Of a stretch of DNA of 64,000 bases, positions 22,401 to 34,350 are shown in pieces. The stretch is from Closterium sp. Naga37s-1. Taxonomy: Eukaryota; Streptophyta; Zygnematophyceae; Desmidiales; Closteriaceae. The stretch spans positions 3,208,501 to 3,272,500 of the forward strand of contig CANJKZ010000084.1 in the NCBI GenBank assembly GCA_947471745.1. Reading direction: 5' to 3'. The notes below the pieces were generated by a model, which saw only the letters and a list, made by a program, of their open reading frames with translations, did not search any database and had not been told where the DNA came from. Within the stretch, counting starts at the first letter, position 1, and every line of letters begins with the position of its first letter. The translations under genes were made by a program, and so were the position numbers.

Positions 22401-24034
22401 GCACGCTTACCGGTGGCCCAATGCCTGTAACACGAGGGGCTGAGATTTATAGGGAGCAGGAGCACAAAATTAGAGTCGATTAGTTTCAATTTAGGGGCAC
22501 AAATGCTTGCGTACGATCAGCGTTTTGAATTTAAATCGGGTTAAAACGGTTACTGTTTTGTAACAAGAGGTCATACCTTGCTTTGCAGATTCGTCGACCA
22601 TCTCCTTCCCTGCAGGGGAGAAACAATGTGAAGAAATGTGTTAATTGGCACGGTTGAGCAGAGAGTTCAGCAGCCACGCCATGTGTATGGGCCACAGTGC
22701 TTACCTTTCAGCCGTCCCTTCGGTTTTCTTGCTGCCTGCGCCTTCTCGTTGCCACCTTTCCGTGGGGTGCTTTGGCGGCCGCTGCGACGTTTACCGGCTG
22801 GTTCTTTGTTGCCGGAACCCACTGGAACCCCTTTGGCGCAGCCGCCCTTTCCTTCACCATCCCCTTTTGATCCCTGGCTCCCTTGCTTCTTACCGACTCC
22901 TTCGCTTTCGACCTTCACTTTACGCGTCTTTGGTTTGCCCGCTGCTTCGCCACGCGGGGCGTCACCCGCCCCGCGTTTTCGGGAATGGCGAGTCCGGGCC
23001 CCCACCTTCCCTGTACCACTTCCCCGTCTACCTCGCCCGCCCCGTCCTTTCACTGCCGCCACATCCTCCTCCTCCTCCTCCTCCTCCTCCTCCTCCTCCT
23101 CTTCCTCCTCCTCCTCCTCCTCCTCCTCCTCCTCCTCCTCCTCATCCTCGTCGCCCCCCTCCTCGTCCTCCTCCTCCTCCTCCTCTTCGTCCTCCTCGTC
23201 ATCATTCTCATCCTTTTCTTCCTCCCCAACCTCCGCGTCCTCCTCCTCCGCATCCTCTTCATCCTCCTCTTCCTCCGCATCCTCCTCCTCCTCAGCCTCC
23301 TCCTCCTCATCCCCCGCATTCTCCTGATCTTCCTTGCCCCTCCTTCCGCCGGATGTTCTCCTCGCTGCGGGTCGGCCCTGCTTGCGCAATGCATGACCCG
23401 TCGCCTGGCCACTTGCTTCCCTGGCGCCTCGCGTTGTCCCAACTTCTGCACCACCGGCGTCGTCAGCACCGCGGCTTGTCTGCCGCCTCTTCGACCGCGT
23501 ATTGATGTCCCCGGACACGGCGGTGTCATACTCTTCTTCCCCATCGCTCTTCCTCTGCCTTCGCCTCCCACATCCACCAAAAGGAGGAGAGCCACCTACG
23601 TCAGCGATGTTGTGTTCCCCCGCCTTGGCCTTATCCACCACGGCAGCAGAAACTTCGACCACGGTCGGCTGGAGCAGCGTCAGTCCGTGTTGGGATGCCT
23701 CCGCCTCGGACTCCTGGGTTGCGCCATGCTCGGCGCGGGGAGAGTCGCCGTGGTTTCCCCCTGTCGCCGACCCCTCTCTCTCCGCCGACGGGACTGCAAG
23801 ACTCACGCTCCATGTGGCAGTAGTAGCAGTCTTCTCCTTCTCTTCCGCCTTCTCCTGTCCAAACGCGGCTTTTTTTCCCGCCAATTTTTTCACCACTCTG
23901 CCACGCGCGGCGGACGCATTAGTACCTTTAGAGCCGCCACCACCCTCCCTATCGGTCTGTTGAGACAGCCTCCTTGTCGCGCGACGTCCGGCCTGTTCCT
24001 CCTCCTTTTCTTTTTGCCGAGTTGCACGTGTCAT
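19418..24034 (-). CDS. unrecognised multi-exon gene with acidic poly-Glu region
   Basis: Minus-strand gene with at least five exons. Exon 1: 22703-24034 from ATG 24034. A 33-nt exon is possible at 22577-22609. Further exons: 21939-22424, 20149-20494, 19868-20019 and 19418-19669 (TAG stop). From the 21939 exon onward every junction is GT-AG and phase-consistent. The 22577-22609 exon does not fit the phase of the next, so that join is uncertain. The N-terminal part is basic and Lys/Arg-rich (MTRATRQKEKEEEQ), then has about 100 residues of Glu/Asp from a (TCC)n tract, then is basic again. The C-terminal exons look globular (YPTPEEVFDAFSVHLS, HLVESLPTELHPTTWFDDD, EQWALNWHFDKATGTPF). I do not recognise the family. 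A chromatin or transposon-accessory role is conceivable but unsupported. The intron 20495-21938 is filled by a 178-bp tandem repeat. Confidence 0.6.
20625..21900. repeat. 178-bp tandem repeat with dimer structure, inside an intron
   Basis: About seven copies of a C-rich unit; the landmark TCATGCGCC recurs near 20719, 20896, 21074, 21252, 21430, 21608 and 21838. Two versions, A (CTCACGTGTGCCC) and B (CTCCCTTGTACCC), occur in the order A A B A B A, followed by a variant. Each unit carries several CCACGTCA motifs. Open frames through it are repeat artefacts. Confidence 0.9.
23057..23340. repeat. (TCC)n trinucleotide tract in exon 1
   Basis: Nearly pure TCC/TCT repeat; on the minus strand it reads GAG/GAA/GAC and encodes the acidic region of the 19.4-24.0 kb gene. 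Confidence 0.9.
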
Positions 24035-24779
24035 GTTTGTTTTACGAATGCGAATTTGCGAATTCTGTCATCTCTCTCCGAAAACCTCCGCCTTCAATCA
24101 ATACTGACATAGTAGTCAGCTGGAGCTCCGGCCCATGACTTAGTCGACGGGTACTACCTAACACGGGCGATCTAGAAACGCCTGTGTCAAACATCGAGCA
24201 GCGTCAAAGTTGTGGGCCAGAGGGTGACGGAAGCAGGTGGGTGGGGCACGAGGGTGGTTGGGGTGGCTTGCGCGACTAGAGAGATTACTGTAATCAGATC
24301 AGGCTAGATCGGACGGTGTACGTATAGCCACCCGATCATAAACCCACCCACCGCTCGATCACAGCCGCTCAATGGCGGAAGTACCGCTTGGCGGGTGCTT
24401 GTGTTGCGGGAGGGGTCGTTTGAGATGCGTCGGCCAATCAGTGTCGCCAACGCACAAATGAATTGTCATGCTGGAATTGTTTTTGAACCAATTGAGCGAA
24501 AGCAACCTAAACCTTGCAAAGTAAAGTGATGTCGCGAACGAACAATGTTCCACATACGAGCTAAATAACATTTAAAACTACAAGAAATACAATCAACAAA
24601 AAATTGGTTGCTAATGTAATAGTATGGGGTTGAGGTAAGGTAGTGGGTTTGTATCATGTCACACACACAAAGAGCGTCCAGAATTATTACTTCATACAAT
24701 TTAACTGAGCACTATTAGGCTATGCCACAATGGTTACGCGTCGCTGTACGAAATCTAACACGTTTTTCAATAGTGCTGA
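24035..24779. other. spacer upstream of the 19.4-24.0 kb gene
   Basis: No coding frame seen. It would hold the promoter of that gene on the minus strand. No clear TATA element was recognised. Confidence 0.4.
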
Positions 24780-25570
24780 CATGGTGAAACCGTTGTGGTA
24801 TGGTGTTGGATTGGGCTCAATTCTTGCATGGACCTTATAAAAGGTGCATAAAGGGAGTGGTATGAAGGACAGGGCTAACGCACAAGCGGTGATGCGTTAT
24901 CGACAGCCATGTTCAGACAGGGCGACGCTGCATCGTCCAGGCCCATGTTTTGCGCGACATGGTGAAACCGTTGTGGTCTGGTGTTGGATTGGGCTCAATT
25001 CTCGCATGGACCTTATAAAAGGTGCATAAAGGGAGTGGTATGAAGGACAGGGCTAACGCACAAGCGGTGATACGTTATCAACAGCCATGTTCAGACAGGG
25101 CGACGCTGCATCGTCCAGGCCCATGTTTTGCGCGACATGGTGAAACCATTGTGGTATGGTGTTGGATTGGGCTCAATTCTTGCATGGAGCTTATAAAAGG
25201 TGCATAAAGGGATAGGTATGAAGGACAGGGCTAACGCACAAGCGGTGATGCGTTATCGTCAGCCATGTTCAGACAGGGCGACGCTGCATCGTCCAAGCCC
25301 ATGTTTTGCGCGACATGGTTAAACCGTTGTGGTATGGTGTTGGATTGGGCTCAATTCTTGCATGGAGCTTATAAAAGGTGCATAAAGGGAGTGGTATGAA
25401 GCACAGGGCTAACGCACAAGCGGTGATGCGTTATCGACAGCCATGTTCAGAAAGGGAGACGCTGCATCGTTCACTCCCATGTGTTGCATGTCATGGTAAA
25501 ACCGTTGTGGTATTGCATCCGATGACGAAACCGTTGTATTATTGTATTAGATTGGGCTCCATTCTTGCAT
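24780..25570. repeat. 178-bp satellite, about 4.4 copies
   Basis: Landmark GGTGCATAAAGGG recurs at 24843, 25021, 25199 and 25377, exactly 178 bp apart. Copies are nearly identical, and the last decays near 25500. Each unit contains CTTATAAAAGG. The 61-codon frames found once per unit (MHKGSGMKDRANAQ...) are products of the repeat. The sequence is unrelated to the other 178-bp repeat. Confidence 0.95.
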
Positions 25571-26382
25571 GTTAATTCAGCACGGTGCTTTGAGGTCCCC
25601 AAAACCTCTTGTGAAGTGACGATATACATATCCGGTACATGCAACAATCTTACGGAAACACACTGAGTTCATGGGTTATACCCGTATGTTTCCATACCAC
25701 ACTAGAGAACTAGGAGGGTTTACAAACACTATCGTTGTCAATTAGGGGTTGTTTTTGTGCAGGCCCATAAGTATGTTTGTATAATACTAATATTAATTGA
25801 ATCGAATTTCTATGTAAAATGTAACTGTACATTGTCATTACCTGGTTTGGATTAAGTCTCTAAAGGTGCGCACCAATTTGGGCTCACCTACGTGATTGCG
25901 ATTTCCCCCCTATAGCTACTCGAGAAAGAATCACAGCACCAAACATATCTCTTCCCTCTCTTCCTCATCCCCCTCGACTCTCACGCACGATTCAAAAACC
26001 CAAGTTTTGAATCAAGAGGCACGTACTTCTCACCGTGCTCGCGACGCACCCTCACGACCAAGCGTGCTAAACTCCAGTGCATACGGCCCTGCTCACGTCG
26101 TGGTTGCTCGCCTTGTAGGAAAGGGAAATGCCGTGTTGTTGGCGGTCTGTATCGTGCCTTTTCACGGCCGCGCTGCTCGACCATCGTTAGCCAGTCCCTA
26201 ACCATCGCGCTACGCTCAAGTGCCAGTCGTGCAGAGATACAAGCCGCCATGGAGAGTTCGCGCTTTGGCGATGACCGTGTTGCAGTCACAGCCTTCGTTG
26301 ACGGTGTATATGCGTTCACAAACGTCAAACAGGCTAGTTGCTTCATATGCCATTACTCCACTCTAAGACGGATCCGTAACAC
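25571..26382. other. spacer upstream of the KDZ-like gene
   Basis: No supported gene. A frame at 26249 (MESSRFGDDRVAVTAF) overlaps the start of the KDZ-like gene in another register and could be a 5' exon or a chance frame. Confidence 0.35.
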
Positions 26383-29300
26383 ATGGGCTCTTTGCCAGGC
26401 GTTGTATGCGAGTTCTGCAACAGATGATTCCCCAACGCCCAAGTTTATGGCGGTCATAAGTCACGGCGGACCCCTTGTCACGACATTCTCTCGGACACTC
26501 CCGCTGCTCCCGCTTCACCTACCGCGTCTAACGCATCCAACACCGTCAGTGTGAGCGGTGCTCCTCGCGTGCCTGAAGCTGACGAGGACGAAACACCCTC
26601 GGACGTTAACAAGGGGGCTCTGGAAGATGAACATCAACCGCAACCAGGAACACCTGCAGCTGACACGAGTGAGCATCCTGAGAGCCAGCCTGAAGGGAGT
26701 CAAGCCTCGCCGCCTACAACCATCTCCAGACAGAGCGATGCCACGCCCCTCAATCCGCTCGCGTTGAAGCTGCTTTGTTTCGTTCGGCGTGTGAATGGCG
26801 GAATGGGAATGGCAGAGGTTGACATCACTGGCTTGCTTCAGCTCGTGGTAGAGCCCGGCCTTGCGCCTCTTGTGACCTCGGAGCTCCGGAACTGCAAGGA
26901 TCTGGAGCGGTTCGAGATGGAGCGCTTGGCAGGGCTCAAACGCGGATGTTTGGTGGCAACATTCGAGATTGATGGTCATCCGCCTCAGCGCCTGCTATTC
27001 CAAAACTCAGCTTAGGTAAGCCGGCTCTGGACCCTTGGCAGTGAAATGCTGATGTGGCAACCTTGTGGTGCTTGTATGAAGTTATATTCGTTCTCCTTGT
27101 ATGAGATCGGACCCACCAATCCACGCATCTAACCATGCCTCTCTTCTCTACTGCCTTCGCCACCATAAACCAGGCATTCGCTGAACTATTTGGGCATACC
27201 AACAACGCGCCTCGCTTCAAGCTCAATGCGCGGGTCGATGAGGACCCTGACACAGGCAACCGTCGCTATACCACGCCGGAAACAGGAACGTGGTGGAATG
27301 ATGCTCAGGTATGGATATACCCCGTTGCCACCCAAAACCGGATCAGTGCTCATGCCTCCGTTGCTGCGCTGATGTGTCTGGTGCATGATGAGTGTGTCAT
27401 GTTCGATGAACATGCTATGAAGGTCGTTTAACCCACCTGGCGACCAGTTACCTTGGTGGTGTTTGACCGTGTGTCCGTTGCCGCCTTGTCGTGCATTGCA
27501 GGAACACTTAGGATGGACCCAAGTCGTGGGGGGAATCATCCTATATTCGGATGTGACGCACATGAGCAACAACGGCCGGAAGAAGGCGTGGCCACTCATG
27601 ATGACGCTTGCCAACATCTCCCAGGCCAAACGATGGGGGAAAGCCGGCCACACGCTACTTGCCCTCCTTCCTATCCCCCCTTCTGCAATGTCTGCCGTGG
27701 AGAAGGTGATGCTCTTCCAGCGATGCGTCACCACTGTGCTGCAGCCGCTTCTCGATGGCATGGAAAGGTCCGTACCCGGTGTTGCATCTTGCTATGTCGT
27801 CACCCAATCACCTGCATAGTATGCAGTGCGTCACGATATGTAGCAGTCCCCTTTGCCCCTCTTCGTACATGCACAAATCATGTCCTCCCAATTCCTGATG
27901 CCACTCTACCTGTTCCTTGCAGCGGGTTCCGTCTTAGGGACCCTTTCGGTGATTGGCAAACCGTGCGGCCCCTGCTGTACGCGTGGGTGTGCGACTACCC
28001 CGAGAACGGCAAGATCAGTTGCACACTCTCGCATGGATCACGGATGTCGTGCAGCATCTGCTATGCTGCAAAGGTGAGCTTTCATGCCAAAGACATTGTC
28101 GTTTGAATGTCGCCTTATACAACCCATGAACTCACCACCCTTACCTTTGTATCCCATCCCACACCCCCATGCGATAACAGGAGCATCAAGTTGCTGTCAA
28201 GGCACGGAACATGCCGCGCACGCCTGAACAGCAGCAATGGATCGTTAACGAGACGGCTGGGATGACAACTAACCAGGACAACCCCTGCAAGACCTACTCG
28301 ACCTACCCTGTTGAGGTAAGCGACATGTTGCCCGCCACCCTGTGCAGTCTATGCACTCCTAAACCCCGAGGAATGGTCAGATGTGCTGTGCCCCATTCAA
28401 ATCACCAGGCATTTTGTTTACGTTGGCTGCCCGGGTCTCACAAGTACAGATCTCCTCCATTCCCCACCACATCCCCGGTTTCCAGTGTGTGCTCTGGAAG
28501 TGGGATGTCCCAGGGACCGCGTGGGGCAATCCCTACCTCGTTGTCATGCCTAACATCATGCATCAGGCGGACCTGGGCATCATGAGCCACATTATGGCTG
28601 TCGTGCACAAGATGAAGAAGCGGCGCGTGAAGCAAATGGACAGGTCAGTGTTTTGGGGGATTGGATTCGTTGCTCGTGGTCACAAAAACTCAAAGCAAAA
28701 CTACTGTGCTCGTACTGACATGTTTCTGGATTTGTGCCGCCGTTAAACTGATGTGTATGGACAGGCGCTTGTCACTCATTCGCGACCGCACGCGACTGAA
28801 TCACATGCGCATGCCAGAGAGCGCCTACTTCAAGACCGGAGCATGTGTCGCGGCCTATGAGCACAGGGTCGTCATGCAGGTATGAAAGCCTTGATTGTTA
28901 TCATCGTGTGCGATAGGCTGCACCCTAACCACACAGCATGCTGCTGCCTGCCCCCTCCTCCATTCCCTGTTGCTTGTCCCCACCGCTCCTCAACCAGTCT
29001 GCTCATGCTGCCACTCCTTGTCCCTACTCCTCACACCATCTGTGCTAACCCTCCCCTTTGCTGCTATCCCCGAATTCTGCAGGTCATGGTGTTTGTTTTT
29101 GCCGGCCTGCTTCGTCAGCCCCAGATGGATGCAGTTCGTGCCTATCTTGGATAGTACCTCCCAGCCACAGGGGCACACTGAGCGGTCCCTCCGGGAGCTG
29201 AAGAAGATGACGTCCCGGTACTAATACCATGCATGTAAACCCCTCTGCATGGGATGAATGTTTGGCTACTGTAAATGTGCTCTTGTAGTAGGCAATCTGG

Positions 29301-30420
29301 TGAGGATGTTGCTGCTAAACTTTTACAGGAAAGAATCTAGAATAGGAAAGCCATATGAATAAGTAGACTCTGATGTGTTTGCACGTGTTGTCATTCCCCA
29401 CTCCCATCAGGCTGGTTGACCAGTTGCAGGCTGCCTTTCCAAAGCAGCCATCCTCTTGGTGCCTTGTGAAAACCCATCTCATGTCGCATTACGTCGACTC
29501 CATTTGTCGAGCGGGTCATGTGACCGAATTCAGCACCAACATGTTTGAGCACTTGCACGGACCGTTGGTAAAGAGGATCTACCGTCAATCCAACAAGCGC
29601 AATGTAGATGGGCAGATCATGAAGTTCCATGCTAGGCGCATTCCGGATGTGGTGCCGGTGGACGATCCTGCTGGCCGGGACACAGCCATGCGGCAGGTAA
29701 ACATGTTTAGTACTTGAATTGCATGGATATGAATGCAGAATATAATAAAATCCTTATCATATGTTGGCAGGCAATTGAGACCGACACACGGACTCTTATT
29801 AAGGAGTCATACTTCCTCCCTGTGGAGTTACCAGAAGAACCCACCTCCACCAACTGGTTTGCAAGGAAGTGGGCCAAGCAACACCCTGGTGCCTAAGCTG
29901 CCCTCAAGGATGCGTTAATACGTTATGCCGGATGCGTCACCAAGATTCGAGTAAGTACTTGAATGTTTGTGCAATCAACCATCATTTGACTGGCCAGTAT
30001 CAGTGATGACTACCACCAATTGTTATGCAGGCCCATGCATCGCTGGCAATCCCTGCGGCAGAAGACGCCAGCTTCTCAAGAGTTTCTCACTTTGTTCGAG
30101 CGACTCCTGACTATTTTGAGAGGCCATGGTACTCGGATGTTGCAGTGGAGGGTGTAAGGTATGGTCGGAGAGAGGAGTGGTATGCAAGGTTGCTTCTGTT
30201 GTTCCATACAAAAATACGTGGAGAGAGGGAGGAGCTGGCGTACATTAGATATTGGAATGCAAGCGGAGAGGATGCTGCAACAGGATGCCTTCGCCTCAAG
30301 TGGACGACAGGAATGTATGCGTACTCTGTGATTCCGATTGAAGCGCTGCTCCGCCACGTCCATGTGGTGAAGGCATTCCATCTGGACAGTACCTATCTCC
30401 TTAATAAGTATCAAATGTGA
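26383..30420 (+). pseudogene. KDZ (Kyakuja-Dileera-Zisupton)-type transposase gene, decayed
   Basis: Intron-rich plus-strand gene. Exon 1 (26383-27015) begins with a zinc finger VCEFCNR-FPNAQVYGGHKS, broken by TGA at 26425, then an acidic Pro-rich linker. Phase-consistent exons follow: 27174-27308, 27502-27767, 27923-28073, 28181-28315. They carry GIILYSDVTHMSNNG and ALLPIPPSAM, then WVCDYPENGKISC...CSIC. Later exons hold NPYLVVMPNIMHQADLGIMSHIM, VKTHLMSHYVDSICRAG and FEHLHGPLVKRIYRQSNKR. The last exon, 30031-30420, ends TGA. The order YSD-TH, metal-binding Cys, LHQ-like motif, E-LH and NR fits KDZ DDE transposases. Exon 1 ends TAG where the spliced phase expects Gln (CAG|GTAAGC). Exon 6 (near 28409) joins out of phase. 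Terminal repeats were not found. Confidence 0.65.
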
Positions 30421-30853
30421 TGCATGTATCTTGTAATAAAATGGCCAGCATATTTTCCAGCAGTCACCTTTTACAGAAGTCAAAGCTAAGAAAACCAATT
30501 ACAAATTTACAACCAATTTGGCACGCTCCAAATAAACGACAATGTACCGGAGTCGCGAATTCAATTTCGACTCTGACAAACAAACGCGTTCCGATTTCAT
30601 CCCGTGATTGGTCGCGTTTTTGTTTCGGAACTTCGCCAACTAAAACACCTGAACTGTACTCCCCTTCGAACCCCTTCAAAAACACTGGTTTTTTGTGATG
30701 TCCTTCCTCTTCGCCTCCTCCTTTTGCCGTCGCTCTTCCTCCTGCTGTTTCTCCTTCTGCACCTGCTCGGCGTCTTCTGCTTCCTTCCTCTTTGCTTCCT
30801 CCTTCTTCCATTGCTCCTCCTCCTTCTGTTTCTCGCTCTGCAGCCGCTCGGCA

Positions 30854-30972
30854 TGTGAAGAATTAAGCAGGAATGAATGAACTAGGAAAGTGTGAGATAC
30901 AAATATAAAACCTGTACCCCTTAGTGTCTACCCCACTACAGCCTACATAGGCTAAGGCATATACATCTGACA
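30854..30972 (-). repeat. 3' LTR of element 3
   Basis: 119 bp, one mismatch to 32361-32479. Confidence 0.93.
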
Positions 30973-31175
30973 CACCCCCATAGGCAAAGTGGGGGAGAAC
31001 TAGGGGTCACAAGACCAGTCAAGCAAAGCAAAGCAAAGCAAGCTCAGGGTGGATCACAACGTCACCACACAGTCTGAGCACCGGTTCAAAGGCCACAAGG
31101 CCAGTTCACATGCAAGTTCATATATAAAGGTAAACAAGCAAGTGCAGGTATATATAGATCACAGTACAAGGAAAG

Positions 31176-31818
31176 TCAAGAGGTAAGCAAGTGAGGCCAA
31201 GTAGGCACAAGACCTAGCATAGTACAGAAACGCTGATGATCACAAGGCTGAAGTGCCTTGGTAAAGATATCAGCAGTGTTGGCCTGAGAGGCCACGTAAG
31301 CAAGGCGCAGCTGACCACGCTGCTGCAGCTCACGAGCAAGGAAGTAGCGAAGAGCAATGTGCTTAGTTCTGTGCTCCAGTCTGTGCTCCCGACACAAGGC
31401 CAGCATAGCCTTGTTGTCTACGTACAGAACTGGAGGAGAACGAGGCGGCTCTCCCAGGTCAGTCAGCAAGTAGGTGAGCCAGCGTAACTCCTGTGCAGCC
31501 ATGGCCCCTGCGTAGATCTCAGCCTCACAGCTGGAGCTGAGAACAGAAGACGAGCGAGTAGACCGCCACGAAACAGAGCCGGAACCAAGGCTGAAGGTGT
31601 AACCCTGTGACGACCGCTGAGTAGCCAGGTCGTCAACCCAAGACGCATCTGCGTGACCAGTGAGGACCACTGGACTCCGCCCTCCAAGCACTAGCCCCAA
31701 GCTCGAAGTACTGCACAAGTAGCGCAACACCCTCTTCGCTGCAGCCATGTGCTCTGGTCGGTGTCTCCCAGGAGCAACATAGCATGCCAAGATGCTCAGA
31801 GGGTATGCTAGGTCAGGC
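31176..31818 (-). pseudogene. element 3 RT-end/RNase H fragment
   Basis: About 204 residues open, with GHADASWVDD, SSCEAEIYAG, YVDNKAM, RTKHIALRYF and TADIFTKAL, ending in TGA at 31176. It corresponds to the last fifth of pol. The frame begins at the deletion junction near 31818, where the RT sequence GTCAGG runs directly into leader repeats. It is closest to element 5 (HRPEHMAAAKRVL) rather than elements 1 and 2 (HRKVHWDAAKRVL). Confidence 0.9.
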
Positions 31819-32260
31819 CGTTTAGGGGCCGCGTAGGAGCCGCGTAGGGGCGGCGTAGGGGCCGCGTAGGGGCCGCGTCAGGGACGGGGCCGGGTCAGGC
31901 CGTGTAGGGGCGGCGTAGGGGCCGCTGAGGGGCCGCGTAGGGGGCCGCGCAAGGGGCCGCGTAGGGGCCGGGTAGGGGCCGCGTAGGGGCCGCGTAGGGG
32001 CCGGGTAGGGGCCGCATAGGGGCCGCGTAGGGGCCGCGTAGGGGCCGCGTAGGGGCCGCGTAGGGGCCGCGTAGGGGCCGCGTAGGGGCCGCGTAGGGGC
32101 CGCGTAGGGGCTGGGTAGGGGCGGTGCCGCGTCAGGGACGGGGCCGCGTCAGGTACGGGGCCACGACGGGGCCGTTTAGGGGCGGCGTAGGGATCGCGTA
32201 GGGGCCGCGTAGGGGCCGTTAGGGGCCGCTAGGGGGCCGCGAAAAAAAAAAAAAAAAAAT
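31818..32260 (-). repeat. GC-rich leader repeat of element 3
   Basis: Tandem GTAGGGGCCGC units of about 11 bp, followed by an A-run of 19 at about 32251. Confidence 0.88.
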
Positions 32261-32360
32261 TAGGGCAGGGCGCGAGACACGCTTCGGGCAGCTAAAAAAA
32301 AGTTGCTTATGGTGGGCCCTTAGGAAGGAACGGTCCCATGAGGGAACCCGCTCTATACCA

Positions 32361-32479
32361 TGTGAAGAATTAAGCAGGAATGAATGAACTAGGAAAGTGT
32401 GAAATACAAATATAAAACCTGTACCCCTTAGTGTCTACCCCACTACAGCCTACATAGGCTAAGGCATATACATCTGACA
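32361..32479 (-). repeat. 5' LTR of element 3
   Basis: 119 bp, one mismatch to 30854-30972. The primer site is on its left. Confidence 0.93.
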
Positions 32480-33122
32480 CGGCGTCCTCTGCTTCCTTCC
32501 TCTTTGCCTCTGCCAGCTGCCGCTGCTCCTTCATCCAGCTGTTTCTCCCTCTGCACCCGCTCGGCATCCTCTGCTTCCTTCCTCTTCGCCTCCTCGTTCT
32601 GCTGCTGCTCCTCCTCCTGTTGTCTCTCCCTCTCCAGCTGCTCGGAGTCCACTCTCAGAACCGCTGTCAACCTCTTTTCCACCTCCCTTAGCATCCCCTC
32701 CTTAAACTCCTTCATCCCCGCCTTAATCTCCTTCACCACCTCCTTCATCTCCTTCATCCCCTTCTCCATCTCCTTCTGCTGCCGCTCTTCCTCCTGTTGT
32801 TTCTTCTTCTTCCGCCGCTCGGTGTTCTTTGCTTCCTTCCTCTTCGCCTCTTCCTTCTTCCACCGGTCCTCGACCTGTTGTTTCTCCTTTTTCTGTTGCT
32901 CGACTTCCTCTGCTTCCTTCCTCTTTGCTTCCTCCTTTTGCCGCCGCTCCGCCTCTTGTTGTCTCTCCTTCTTCTGACGCTCGGAGTCCTCTCTCAGAGC
33001 CGCTGTCAACCTCTCTACCACCTGCTTTAACATCCCATCCTTAATCTCCTTCATACCCGCCTTCATCTCCTTCATCACCTTCATCACCTTCATCACCTCC
33101 TTCATCTCCTTCATCCCCTCTC

Positions 33123-33260
33123 TGTTAGAATTGTGAATGAATGAATCAGAAAAGAGAGGTTTCACTAGCTGGCAATTGAGTACATATCGCAAACCCTAAA
33201 TTGGGCTGTACTCACTATTGAGTACCCCACTGCAGGCTAGACAAATATAACATTCTGACA
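33123..33260 (-). repeat. 3' LTR of element 4
   Basis: 138 bp, about 96 percent identical by eye to 34445-34582. Confidence 0.92.
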
Positions 33261-33899
33261 CACCCCCATAGCCAAAGTGGGGTGTAATCAGCACAACAAG
33301 CAAGCAGAGCAATTGTTCACAAATATAAGCAAAGCTAGAGGCAGTCACAGACGGTAAGTGAGGAGGAGGAGGGAATGTGAGAGGAGTGGAGATAGGAGAC
33401 GACGGGTGAAGCTGCAGAAACACGGGCAATAGGAGCGGCGCGCACTGTGGCTACCGGAGATTGTAGCCTCCGGACTACTGGAGTAACTGGCTCCGTGGCT
33501 AACTCTGAGCGGCAGGAGCAACTGACCCACGGGCGACTAGCGCAGCAGGCTCGCTGGGCTACCGGAGATTGTAGCCTCCGGACTACTGGCGCTGCTGGCG
33601 ACACGACGGCTGCCTCCGCCCAACCTCCCTCTAACTTTCTCAACCCCCTTTCACACACCCCCTGCTGCGCCTCTAACACTGCTCACACGCCACCCCCCCG
33701 TAGTACTACTCCGACAGCTCCCACACATCCACCCTCCTCAGCGGTAGCTGCAGCAGTGGTAGACTGAGGAGGAGGAGGAGTAGGGGAGGCCGCACACATC
33801 CGTCACCCCCATACGCGCCACCCCCAAACCCTAACACAGGCAGCCCGGGGCGGGAGCGGAAGCGGGACATAGGGGCCGAACAGGGCCTGCAGGGGCGGC

Positions 33900-34350
33900 T
33901 CACGGGCTGCAGGAGGGGTAACGCGCGGGCCCCCTAAGGGCGCCTGGACAGGCGACAGGGGTGGGGGTCGCGCGGGCCCCCGAGGGCGCCACGACGGGCG
34001 TCAGGAGAGAGTCGCGCGCGGGCCCCCGAGGGCGCCACGACGGGCGACTGGAGGGGGTCGCGCACGGGCCCTCGAGGGCGCCACGACGGGCGACGGGAAG
34101 GGGGGGGACGTGCGGCCCCCGAGGGCACCACGACGGGCGACGAAGGGGGGGCCGCGCGCGGGCCCCCGTGGCGCCGCGACAGGCGACGAAACCGTCGCAC
34201 GCCTCGGGGCGCACGATGGGCAGGGCAACGTCGCGCGCCACGGGGTGCACGACGGGCAGGTCAGGGCGTCGCGCGGCCTGCAGGGCGGTGCGACGGGCAG
34301 AAAACCGCCGCGCGCCATGGGCGCGCGGCAGGCAGAAAAACGGCGCGCGC
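33900..34350 (-). repeat. GC-rich leader repeat of element 4
   Basis: Degenerate units around GGGCCCCCGAGGGCGCCACGA, about 55-60 bp apart. Frames rich in Arg/Pro through it are artefacts. Confidence 0.8.

Larger units (their letters stand above)
30854..32479 (-). mobile_element. internally deleted copia element 3
   Basis: 1626 bp with 119-bp LTRs (TGTGAAGAATTAAG...ACATCTGACA) differing at one base (G/A in GTGTGA-ATACAA). Target duplication is CGGCA (30849-30853) versus CGGCG (32480-32484), with one mismatch. PPT is at the left LTR; primer site TGGTATAGAGCGGGTTCCC is at the right. It retains only the RNase H end of pol and the leader; everything from leader to RT is deleted. Inserted in the coiled-coil gene. 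Confidence 0.93.

Noticed and set aside
24844..25575. Repeated 61-residue protein frames (MHKGSGMKDRANAQ...)
   Set aside because: One per 178-bp satellite unit, no conservation beyond the repeat, and no codon-level constraint visible.
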